NCBI RefSeq assembly: GCF_024138395.1 | Contig: NZ_JAMYDU010000033.1 | Location: forward strand, 1 to 49,348 | Length of the DNA stretch: 49,348 bases | Direction of reading: 5' to 3' | From: Pseudomonas mandelii | GTDB taxonomy: Bacteria > Pseudomonadota > Gammaproteobacteria > Pseudomonadales > Pseudomonadaceae | In this document: piece after piece, positions 24,496 through 32,174 of the stretch | Position numbering within the stretch: the first letter of the stretch is position 1 | Layout: each line of letters begins with the position of its first letter | Translations under genes and position numbers: made by a program | Notes under the pieces: model-generated | Told to the model about the DNA's origin: nothing | What the model saw: only the letters and a program-made list of their open reading frames with translations | The model's database searches: none

Positions 24496-25797
24496 TTAGA
24501 CTGGGGTTGGCAACCACAACCGAAACCGTGCGCCCCCCAGCGGCGATGCTTGCGCGGTGAGTGTGCCGCTCTGTGCTTCCAGCGCCCGGCGGCTGATCGC
24601 CAGGCCCAACCCAAACCCGCCAGTAGCACGATCCCGACTACGATCCAGCCGATAAAACGGCTCGAAAATCCGCTCCCGCTCTTCCTCAGGAATGCCGATG
24701 CCATCGTCATCCACCCAGATCTCGCACCCCTTGGGGCACACCTGCACGCCGATCTGAATGCGTTTTTCGCAATAGCGCATGGCGTTGCGCAGCAGGTTCT
24801 GGATTGCCCGGGCGGTGAGTCGCGGGTCCAGCGAGAAGCGTTCGAGCTGGCCGTTAAGCAGCACATCAATGACGATTTCCGGGGATTCCAATTCTTCATC
24901 GACACTGCCGAGGATGCTGTCGATGAATTCATCCAGCGACACATCGACCTGTTCCGGCAGCCGCGCCGGGTTTTGCAATCGGCTGTAGGACAGCAATTCC
25001 AGCACCAATTCATCCAGTTCGCGAATGTGCGCGACCAAACCTTGCAGACGCTCGCGGCTGGTGGCTGGCAAGTCGTCGGACAGCGCCAGGGCCAGGCCGA
25101 AATCCAGCCGCGTCAGTGGCGTGCGCAGTTCGTGGGACACAGCGTTGAGCAAATCGCGTTGCTGGTTGAGCAGGTTTTCGATGTCGCCCGCCATGGTGTC
25201 GAACACGTGGGCCAGACTGCCGATGTTGGAGCTGGGGGAAATCTGCGTGCGCTCGCTCAGGTGGCCCTTGCCGAAGCGTTCGGCGGTGCCTTTGAGCCGT
25301 TCCAGATCGCGCCAGTGCGGGCGCAACCACAGCAACAGACAGGCGAGCATGGTCGCGCCGATCAGCACGTTGATGCTCCAGTACAACCAACTGACGTCCG
25401 TCGGGTCCGGCGGCACGACCATTTTCACCACCATCTGCTCGTTCAACGGCGCCACCGCCAAAGTGCGCCAGCCCCAGTCGCCAATACGCACGACATTCTC
25501 GCCGCGCTGCAAGCGTTGCCGCTCATCCTGGGTGAATTCAGCGTCGTCATTGCGGGTCAGCACGATGTGCAACGGCTGGAATTCCTTGTCCATCTCGGCC
25601 GCCAGTGCCGGCCACTGCCCTGAAGGCACGGCGCGAAACTGCTTGGCGATCAGCGTTTGCAATCCTCGGGAGTAATCGAGGTTGTAGGTCACGAAGCGCT
25701 CATGAAAAACCTGGATCACCAGGTCCGGCACCAGATAAATCGCAGCGCTGAACGAGACGATAGTCACCAGATAAAGGCGAAACAGGATTCTGAACAT
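24496..25797 (-). CDS. RstB-like sensor histidine kinase
   Basis: Membrane histidine kinase of 433 residues. TM1 at about 4-24, a periplasmic domain at 25-135, TM2 at about 137-158, a HAMP domain at 160-212, and HisKA with phospho-acceptor H222 in AVSHELRTPLTR. The C-terminal ATPase domain shows the N box LTARAIQNLLRNAMRY, DDDGIGIPEEER and GGFGLGLAISRRAL. The layout and short sensor domain resemble E. coli RstB. ATG 25797 lies 4 bp after the response-regulator stop. Its signal is unknown; the divergent RND pump is the likely target of the system. Confidence 0.9.
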   Translation of the reverse strand: MFRILFRLYLVTIVSFSAAIYLVPDLVIQVFHERFVTYNLDYSRGLQTLIAKQFRAVPSGQWPALAAEMDKEFQPLHIVLTRNDDAEFTQDERQRLQRGENVVRIGDWGWRTLAVAPLNEQMVVKMVVPPDPTDVSWLYWSINVLIGATMLACLLLWLRPHWRDLERLKGTAERFGKGHLSERTQISPSSNIGSLAHVFDTMAGDIENLLNQQRDLLNAVSHELRTPLTRLDFGLALALSDDLPATSRERLQGLVAHIRELDELVLELLSYSRLQNPARLPEQVDVSLDEFIDSILGSVDEELESPEIVIDVLLNGQLERFSLDPRLTARAIQNLLRNAMRYCEKRIQIGVQVCPKGCEIWVDDDGIGIPEEERERIFEPFYRLDRSRDRATGGFGLGLAISRRALEAQSGTLTAQASPLGGARFRLWLPTPV

Positions 25798-25801
25798 CGA
25801 C

Positions 25802-26503
25802 TCAGCATTCCCACTCGGAGCGGCTGAACAGGTAGCCCTTGCCCCACACGGTTTTGATCTTGCGCGCCTCACCGGCGTGGTCGTCGAACTTGCGTCGCAG
25901 TTTGGAGATGGCCACGTCCACCGAACGGTCGGTGCCGTTGAATTCGATACCGCGCAAGCGTTGCAGAATCTGGTCGCGACTCAGCACTTCGCCGGCATGC
26001 CGGGCCAGCACCACCAGCAAGTTGTATTCACCGCTGGACAGCTCGACCAGTTGCTCGCGCCAGGTCACGGTGCGCTCAGACAGGTCGATGCACAGATTGC
26101 CCATGAGAATGCGGTCGTTGGCGGTCATCGGTTCGCTGAGGCTGCTGCGGCGCAGCAAGGTCCGCACCCGGGCCAGCAACACCCGCGGCTCACAAGGTTT
26201 GGTGACGTAGTCATCGGCGCCCATCTCCAGGCCCAGCACTTGATCGTGACTGTCGTCGCGGGCGGTGAGCATCAGGATCGGCAACGTCGCCGAATCGGCC
26301 CGCAACAAGCGGCAGACCTGCAACCCGTCGAGCCCCGGCAGCATCAAATCGAGAATCACCAGATCCGGAGGATTGACCCGCGCCCGTTCGCGCACAAGGT
26401 CGCCACGGCTGATCACGCTGACGCAATAGCCGTTGCGTTCCAGGTAGCTGGCAATCAGTTCGGAGAGCGCGGTGTCGTCTTCGACCAGGAGGATATTGGG
26501 CAT
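25802..26503 (-). CDS. RstA-like OmpR/PhoB-family response regulator
   Basis: A 233-residue regulator. The receiver domain has acidic D9/D10, phospho-acceptor D52 (LVILDLMLPG) and conserved Lys in DDYVTKPCEPR. The C-terminal winged helix (about 130-228) ends LRRKFDDHAGEARKIKTVWGKGYLFS, typical of the OmpR class. It is the first gene of the kinase pair and starts 269 bp from the divergent RND adaptor gene, so it could control both directions. Confidence 0.92.
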   Translation of the reverse strand: MPNILLVEDDTALSELIASYLERNGYCVSVISRGDLVRERARVNPPDLVILDLMLPGLDGLQVCRLLRADSATLPILMLTARDDSHDQVLGLEMGADDYVTKPCEPRVLLARVRTLLRRSSLSEPMTANDRILMGNLCIDLSERTVTWREQLVELSSGEYNLLVVLARHAGEVLSRDQILQRLRGIEFNGTDRSVDVAISKLRRKFDDHAGEARKIKTVWGKGYLFSRSEWEC

Positions 26504-26538
26504 GGGGTGTTTCCAGAAAGTGCAGTGGTGACCTTGAG

Positions 26539-26615
26539 GGCCTCTTCGCGGGCAAGCTTCGCTCCTACAGCGGTTCGCGATACCTCTGTAGGAGCGAGGC
26601 TTGCCCGCGAAGGCG
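26539..26615. repeat. REPIN, GTAGGAGCGAGGCTTGCCCG type
   Basis: CTTCGCGGGCAAGCTTCGCT...CCTAC and inverse GTAGGAGCGAGGCTTGCCCG. It lies in the divergent regulatory gap between the response regulator and the RND adaptor, about 35 bp from the regulator's start codon. Confidence 0.9.
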
Positions 26616-26772
26616 GCATAACAGGCGCAAAGGATTCAAGCCGCCAAGGATATACGCCCTCACACGCCCAGGAGCAAAACCCTTACACAATTTCACACAG
26701 CGCCTACAAAGCTTCACCGCTACCCTCATCGGCTCCCCGTAGGATACGGGAGGTCATTATTGGGGTATTTAC

Positions 26773-27930
26773 ATGTCAAAGAATCTGCTTGCCCGGCTCA
26801 GCCTGATTGCACTGGCGTTGACGCTGAGCGCTTGCGACCAGTCCTCGACCGCCGAAGAACAGGCTCCGCTGGCCACGGTGCGCATCGAGACCATCGAAGC
26901 CCGGCCGTTGTCGATCAGCAGCGAGCTGAGCGGGCGGATTGCCGCACCACGCATCGCCGAAGTGCGCGCCCGTGTGGCCGGCGTGGTGTTGCAGCGGGCC
27001 TTCCGTGAAGGCAGTGACGTAAAAAAAGGCGACGTTCTATTCCGTATCGACCCGGCGCCATTCAAGGCCGACCTGGACAGCGCCGAAGCCGCATTGCGCA
27101 AGGCCGAGGCCAATGCGTTCCAGGCCAGACTGCAAGAGCAGCGTTACGCCCAGTTGATCGAAGGCAACGCCATCAGCGGCCAGGATTACGACAATGCCCG
27201 CGCCAACGCCCGACAGACCGCCGCCGATGTCGCTGCCAACAAAGCCGCCGTGGAGCGGGCGAAACTGAACCTGGGTTATGCCACTGTCACGGCGCCGATT
27301 TCCGGACGCATCGGCCGAGCGCTGGTGACCGAAGGCGCGCTGGTAGGGCAAAACGAAACCACGCCGCTGGCACTGATTCAGCAGTTGAATCCGATCCATG
27401 CCGATCTGACGCAATCGACCCGTGAACTCAACGACCTGCGTCGCGCGTTCCGTTCCGGCCAGTTAAAGGAAGTGGGCCAAGGTCAGGCCAAGGCCACGTT
27501 GATTCAGGATGACGGCAGCCTCTACCCGCTGCCGGGCAAGTTACTGTTCACCGACATCACCGTCGACCCGGGCACCGGTCAGATCATTCTGCGCAGCGAG
27601 TTCCCCAACCCCGACCTCGACTTGCTGCCGGGCAGCTTCGTTCGCGTGCGTCTGGAGCAAGCGTTCAATCAGCAAGGTATCAGCGTGCCACAACGGGCCA
27701 TCCAGCGTGACAGCGCCGGCGTTGCCCAAGTGCTGCTGCTCGACGCCGAGCAGCGGATTGGCCAGCAGCCGGTCGAACTGGGCCCGGTGCAGAACGATCG
27801 CTGGATCGTCACCCACGGCCTCAAGCCCGGCGACCGCATCGTCACTGAAGGCCTGCAACATGCGCGCCCAGGCGAAAAAGTCCAGATAGATGACACCCCT
27901 CTTCCACTTGCCCAGGTTTCTGGTCAGTAA
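26773..27930 (+). CDS. RND efflux periplasmic adaptor lipoprotein (membrane fusion protein)
   Basis: Links an RND pump to an outer-membrane channel. The 385-residue protein has a lipoprotein signal ending LTLSAC with the lipidated Cys at 21. Then a barrel-sandwich part (SGRIAAPRIAEVRARVAGVV), a helical hairpin at about 97-165 (AEAALRKAEANAFQARLQEQRYAQL), lipoyl motif APISGRIGRALVTEGALV, and beta-barrel/membrane-proximal domains. It resembles the MexA/AcrA class. It is followed after 14 bp by the pump gene. Confidence 0.92.
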   Translation: MSKNLLARLSLIALALTLSACDQSSTAEEQAPLATVRIETIEARPLSISSELSGRIAAPRIAEVRARVAGVVLQRAFREGSDVKKGDVLFRIDPAPFKADLDSAEAALRKAEANAFQARLQEQRYAQLIEGNAISGQDYDNARANARQTAADVAANKAAVERAKLNLGYATVTAPISGRIGRALVTEGALVGQNETTPLALIQQLNPIHADLTQSTRELNDLRRAFRSGQLKEVGQGQAKATLIQDDGSLYPLPGKLLFTDITVDPGTGQIILRSEFPNPDLDLLPGSFVRVRLEQAFNQQGISVPQRAIQRDSAGVAQVLLLDAEQRIGQQPVELGPVQNDRWIVTHGLKPGDRIVTEGLQHARPGEKVQIDDTPLPLAQVSGQ

Positions 27931-27944
27931 GCAGGACGCTTTTT

Positions 27945-30900
27945 ATGCCGCAGTTCTTTATCGACCGCCCGGTGTTCGCCTGGGTGATCGCCTTGTTCAT
28001 CCTGCTCGCCGGTGCGCTGGCCATTGTGCAGTTGCCGGTGGCGCAATACCCGAACGTTGCGCCGCCGAAAGTCGAAATCTATGCCACCTACCCGGGCGCT
28101 TCGGCGCAGACCGTGGACGAAAGCGTGGTCAGCCTGATCGAGGAAGAGCTCAACGGCGCCGACCATTTGCTGTATTTCGAATCCCAGAGCAGCCTCGGCA
28201 GCGCTACTATCACCGCCACGTTCCAGCCGGGCACTGACCCGGAAATGGCGCAGGTCGATGTGCAAAACCGCCTGAAAGTGGTGGAGTCACGTTTACCGCA
28301 AGCGGTGACTCAGCAGGGTTTGCAGGTGGAGAAAGTCTCCGCCGGTTTCCTGCTGCTGATCACCCTCACCTCCAGTGACGGCAAGCTCAACGACGTAGCG
28401 CTCAGCGATTACCTCGCGCGCAACGTGATGAATGAGATCAAGCGTCTGGACGGCGTCGGCAAGGCCCAGCTGTACGGCGCGGAGCGGGCGATGCGGATCT
28501 GGATCGACCCGCAGAAGCTGATCGGCTTCAACCTGACCCCGGCCGATGTCAACGCCGCCATCGTTGCGCAGAATGCTCAGGTTTCCGCAGGCAGCATCGG
28601 CGACTTGCCGACCCGCACCACGCAGGAAATCACCGCGACCATTCTGGTCAAGGGCCAGCTGTCGACGCCTGAAGAATTCTCCGACATCGTCCTCAAAGCA
28701 AATCCTGACGGCTCCACCGTACGCATCAGCGATGTGGCGCGGGTAGAAATTGGCAGTCAGGAATATCAGTTTTCCACGCGGCTGAACGGCAAACCGTCGA
28801 CCGCCGTCAGCGTGCAACTGTCGCCGGGCGCCAATGCCCTGAGCACCGCGACGCTGGTGCGGGCGAAGATGGATGAGCTGGCGCGCTACTTCCCGGCCGG
28901 TGTCGAATACAAGATTCCGTACGACACCTCGCCCTTCGTCAAAGTCTCGATCACTAAAGTGGTCTACACCCTCGTCGAGGCGATGGTGCTGGTGTTTGCG
29001 GTGATGTTCCTGTTCCTGCAGAACATCCGCTACACGCTGATTCCGACACTGGTGGTGCCGGTGGCGCTGATGGGCACTTTCGCGACCATGCTCTTGCTGG
29101 GTTTCTCGATCAACGTGCTGACCATGTTCGGCATGGTGCTGGCCATCGGCATTCTGGTGGACGACGCGATTGTGGTGGTGGAGAACGTCGAGCGAATCAT
29201 GGCTACCGAGGGCCTGTCGCCCAAGGACGCGACGCGCAAGGCGATGAAGCAGATCACCGGCGCAATCATCGGCATCACCCTGGTGCTGGTGGCGGTGTTC
29301 ATTCCGATGGCGTTCATGCAGGGCTCGGTCGGGGTGATTTACCGACAGTTCTCACTGTCGATGGCCACGTCGATTCTGTTCTCGGCGTTCCTCGCCCTGA
29401 CCTTGACCCCGGCGCTATGCGCGACACTGCTCAAGCCGATTGCCGATGGCGAACATCACGCCAAGGGCGGTTTCTTCGGCTGGTTCAACCGGCGCTTCGA
29501 ACAACTCACCGAGCGCTATCAGGGCTGGGTTGCCTACGCGCTGAAACGCACCGGGCGTTACCTGTTGATCTACGGCGTGCTGCTGATCGGTCTGGGGCTG
29601 TGCTTCAGTCGTCTGCCCTCCTCGTTCCTGCCGGTGGAAGACCAGGGTTACACCATCACCGACATTCAACTGCCACCGGGCGCGAGCAAGAATCGCACGG
29701 TGCAGGTGGTCGAGCAGATCGAAGCGCACAACGCCACGGAGCCGGGCGTCGGCGACAGCACGGTGATTCTCGGTTTCAGTTTTTCCGGTAGCGGGCAGAA
29801 CGCCGCACTGGCGTTCACTACGCTCAAGGATTGGTCGGATCGGGGCGGCGATGACTCGGCGAGTTCGATTGCCGACCGCGCCAACATCGCGCTCAGTCAG
29901 ATCCAGGATGCCATGGCCTTTGCGGTGTTGCCGCCGCCGGTCGATGGCCTCGGCACATCCAGTGGTTTCGAATTCCGCCTGCAAGACCGTGGCGGTCTCG
30001 GCCATGCCACGCTGATGCAGGCGCGCAGCCAATTGCTGGCCGCCGCCGAGAAGAGCCCGGTCCTGATGAACGTGCGCGAAAGCGCCCTCGCCGAAGCGCC
30101 GCAGGTGCAACTTGAAGTCGACCGCAAGCAAGCCAATGCCTTGGGCATTTCGTTTGCCGACATTGGCAATGTATTGTCCACGGCGGTTGGGTCGGCCTAC
30201 ATCAACGACTTCCCCAACCAGGGACGGATGCAACGGGTGGTGGTCCAGGCTGAAGGTGATCGACGCAGTCAGGTCGACGACTTGCTGAAGATTCACGTGC
30301 GCAACGACGCCGAGAAAATGGTGCCATTATCGGCCTTCGTCCGGGCGAACTGGACCCAGGGTCCGGCGCAGTTGACTCGTTACAACGGCTACCCGGCCAT
30401 CAGCATTTCCGGCGAACCGGCAGCGGGTTACAGCACCGGCGAAGCCATGGCGGAAATCGAACGGCTGGTGGCGCAAGGCCCGGCCGGGTTGGGTCAGGAA
30501 TGGACCGGGTTGTCGTTGCAGGAACGCTTGTCCGGCAGCCAGGCACCGATTCTGCTCGGGCTGTCGCTGTTGATTGTGTTCCTGTGCCTGGCGGCACTGT
30601 ACGAGAGCTGGTCGATTCCGACGTCGGTGTTGCTGGTGGTGCCGCTCGGTGTACTCGGAGCGGTTCTTGCCGTGACGTTGCGCGGGATGCCCAACGACGT
30701 GTTCTTCAAGGTCGGCCTGATTACCATCATCGGTCTGTCGGCGAAGAACGCGATCCTGATCATCGAATTCGCCAAGAGCCTGTACGACGAAGGCCATGAC
30801 CTGATCGACGCCACCCTGCAAGCCGCCCGCCTGCGACTTCGCCCCATCGTGATGACTTCGCTGGCATTCATTCTTGGCGTGGTGCCGCTGGCGATTGCCA

Positions 30901-31043
30901 CCGGCGCCAGCTCGGCGAGCCAGCAAGCCATCGGCACCGGCGTGATCGGCGGAATGATCACCGCGACCCTGGCGGTGGTGTTCGTACCGGTGTTTTTTGT
31001 GGTGGTGATGAAGCTGGTGCGCAAGCGCCACAAGAACATCTGA
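27945..31043 (+). CDS. RND multidrug efflux pump, HAE-1 family (AcrB/MexB-like)
   Basis: Inner-membrane proton/drug antiporter of 1032 residues with 12 TM segments and two large periplasmic loops. FFIDRPVFAWVIALFI starts the protein as in AcrB/MexB; the proton-relay Asp pair D406-D407 is in AIGILVDDAIVVVENVER, and the TM10 Lys is in GLSAKNAILIIEFAK. No outer-membrane factor gene follows, so it must use a channel encoded elsewhere, such as an OprM homologue (inference). I cannot match it to one named Mex pump with confidence. Confidence 0.94.
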   Translation: MPQFFIDRPVFAWVIALFILLAGALAIVQLPVAQYPNVAPPKVEIYATYPGASAQTVDESVVSLIEEELNGADHLLYFESQSSLGSATITATFQPGTDPEMAQVDVQNRLKVVESRLPQAVTQQGLQVEKVSAGFLLLITLTSSDGKLNDVALSDYLARNVMNEIKRLDGVGKAQLYGAERAMRIWIDPQKLIGFNLTPADVNAAIVAQNAQVSAGSIGDLPTRTTQEITATILVKGQLSTPEEFSDIVLKANPDGSTVRISDVARVEIGSQEYQFSTRLNGKPSTAVSVQLSPGANALSTATLVRAKMDELARYFPAGVEYKIPYDTSPFVKVSITKVVYTLVEAMVLVFAVMFLFLQNIRYTLIPTLVVPVALMGTFATMLLLGFSINVLTMFGMVLAIGILVDDAIVVVENVERIMATEGLSPKDATRKAMKQITGAIIGITLVLVAVFIPMAFMQGSVGVIYRQFSLSMATSILFSAFLALTLTPALCATLLKPIADGEHHAKGGFFGWFNRRFEQLTERYQGWVAYALKRTGRYLLIYGVLLIGLGLCFSRLPSSFLPVEDQGYTITDIQLPPGASKNRTVQVVEQIEAHNATEPGVGDSTVILGFSFSGSGQNAALAFTTLKDWSDRGGDDSASSIADRANIALSQIQDAMAFAVLPPPVDGLGTSSGFEFRLQDRGGLGHATLMQARSQLLAAAEKSPVLMNVRESALAEAPQVQLEVDRKQANALGISFADIGNVLSTAVGSAYINDFPNQGRMQRVVVQAEGDRRSQVDDLLKIHVRNDAEKMVPLSAFVRANWTQGPAQLTRYNGYPAISISGEPAAGYSTGEAMAEIERLVAQGPAGLGQEWTGLSLQERLSGSQAPILLGLSLLIVFLCLAALYESWSIPTSVLLVVPLGVLGAVLAVTLRGMPNDVFFKVGLITIIGLSAKNAILIIEFAKSLYDEGHDLIDATLQAARLRLRPIVMTSLAFILGVVPLAIATGASSASQQAIGTGVIGGMITATLAVVFVPVFFVVVMKLVRKRHKNI

Positions 31044-31062
31044 CCAACAACACAAATCCGCT

Positions 31063-31153
31063 GTAGGAGCGAGGCTTGCCCGCGAAGGCGGCATATCAGT
31101 CAACACCAGCGTTGAATGTTACGGCCCATTCGCGGGCAAGCCTCGCTCCTACA
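31063..31153. repeat. REPIN, GTAGGAGCGAGGCTTGCCCG type
   Basis: GTAGGAGCGAGGCTTGCCCG and CGGGCAAGCCTCGCTCCTAC in inverse orientation with about 45 bp between, just after the RND pump gene. Confidence 0.9.
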
Positions 31154-31163
31154 AGGGATGGGT

Positions 31164-31179
31164 CGTTGTGGTCACAACG
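31164..31179. promoter_or_regulatory. Palindrome CGTTGTG-GT-CACAACG
   Basis: Perfect 7-bp arms around GT, about 50 bp upstream of the truncated DUF1345-like gene. Possibly a left-over operator of that gene. Confidence 0.3.
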
Positions 31180-31228
31180 GACAACGCTGGGCTAAGGTGT
31201 TTGCACACCCTGGCCACATCGAGTTCTC

Positions 31229-31363
31229 ATGTCCCTGCTCGCCCGCCCCCATCCTCGCCTGTCCGCCGCTGCCACACTCGGCATCGCGGTCGGCATTCTG
31301 GCTCCGGCCGAGATTCTGATAAACGGCGAGTTCAGTATTAAAGACAATGTCCCCAAATCCTGA
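31229..31363 (+). pseudogene. 5' remnant of a DUF1345-type membrane protein gene
   Basis: The ATG at 31229 opens 44 codons. The first ~28 (MSLLARPHPRLSAAATLGIA, then VGILAPAE) look like the N-terminus of Pseudomonas DUF1345 membrane proteins, including their first hydrophobic stretch. After about 31312 the reading frame continues into unrelated sequence (ILINGEFSIKDNVPKS) and stops; the several further TM segments expected in such a protein (about 200 residues) are absent. This is best explained by replacement or insertion of the 31.3-38 kb segment. Family recognition is from memory of the N-terminal motif and is moderate. Confidence 0.5.
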
Positions 31364-31682
31364 TGCCCCATCGCATCAATAAACCGTCAGCCCCAGGGTG
31401 ATGCTTTTTGCCCTTCCCCGTACAAAACCTTCCAGACACTCCCCCTGCCATACACTAATCTGGCCCTTAGCCATGGGCCGGTGCGCTATATGAAACCAGG
31501 CCGATCAACTGTTTATCTTTAATACATCCAAAGAGCGGAAAAGAATCACATTTTTACGCAACTGTAAACTGTCAGGTATGGCAGTTTACAGCCGCGATGT
31601 GATGCGCTTTGATAGCGTATCCATAAGTAGGACCCCGAGTCAGGGTTCTTGGATACATCACTCATGCATAGAGGATTATATA
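31364..31682 (+). other. Gene-free gap with the 5' control region of the orphan gene
   Basis: About 320 bp, AT-rich in its second half. I see no coding sequence, tRNA end or clear insertion-sequence end. It holds the 30-bp dyad at 31562-31591 and the ribosome-binding site AGAGGA 7 nt before the ATG at 31683. The left junction of the unusual region is probably near 31312. Confidence 0.5.
31562..31591. promoter_or_regulatory. 30-bp dyad, candidate operator (left copy)
   Basis: CTGTAAACTGTCA (31562-31574) and TGGCAGTTTACAG (31579-31591) are inverted with one T:G mismatch around GGTA. The inner core ACTGTCAGGTATGGCAGT resembles the dyad at 38057-38072. Its centre is about 107 bp before the start codon at 31683. 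TTTACA in the right arm could double as a -35 box. Confidence 0.6.
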
Positions 31683-32105
31683 ATGATCACAAATGCTAAA
31701 CTAATACCCGTGGCACCGTACTTTGTCAGCAATATTGATGGCGAATATTTTGTAGCCAATCAAAGGGAAGTAAAGGACGCCAATCTCCCGCCGTTTGATA
31801 AACATCTTATTTTTTTGGCCACTCAGCGTGAAATCAATTTAAATTACAGGGAAATCCGGATAATTCTGCCGAAAACCCTGGAATTCAAGACTTATTTATT
31901 GAGCGACCTCGATCCTTCGGTGCACTTTGAGTACATCGAGGATGTCGGCGTCATCCGTGTCTATAAAGGGATTGAAGGCTCCATCACACTCTTCGAATCA
32001 AACACCCCCAATTCCCTGGCTGCTACGTTCAAGGTTACAGTCGAGGATGACAACCACAATACAAAACTGGAGGTTAATGGCGACTTCGACATGTTGCTTT
32101 CATGA
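31683..32105 (+). CDS. Orphan 140-residue protein of the AT-rich region
   Basis: I do not recognise this protein. It has 140 residues, no signal peptide and no membrane segment, and looks mostly beta-stranded (REIRIILPKTLEFKTYLL, VGVIRVYKG, GSITLFES, ATFKVTVEDDN, TKLEVNGDFDMLLS). It is acidic. ATG 31683 has AGAGGA 7 nt upstream; an in-frame start at 31578 lies inside the dyad and is rejected. A two-way terminator separates it from the convergent autotransporter gene. Its promoter dyad is shared with the 273-residue gene at the other end of the region, suggesting joint control. Base composition is visibly lower in GC than the flanks. Confidence 0.75.
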   Translation: MITNAKLIPVAPYFVSNIDGEYFVANQREVKDANLPPFDKHLIFLATQREINLNYREIRIILPKTLEFKTYLLSDLDPSVHFEYIEDVGVIRVYKGIEGSITLFESNTPNSLAATFKVTVEDDNHNTKLEVNGDFDMLLS

Positions 32106-32121
32106 CTCTGCGACACATAAA

Positions 32122-32149
32122 AAATACCCCGACTTCAATCGGGGTATTT
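32122..32149. terminator. Bidirectional terminator between convergent genes
   Basis: An 11-bp stem (AAATACCCCGA 32122-32132, TCGGGGTATTT 32139-32149) has a 6-nt loop CTTCAA. A-rich sequence precedes it and T-rich sequence follows, so it can end both the rightward orphan gene and the leftward autotransporter gene. Confidence 0.85.
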
Positions 32150-32174
32150 AAGTTTCGGTCGCTGAAAGTTACGA

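Noticed and set aside
31578..31682. Longer start for the 140-residue protein
   Set aside because: It would place coding sequence inside the dyad and has no ribosome-binding site; ATG 31683 has a good one.
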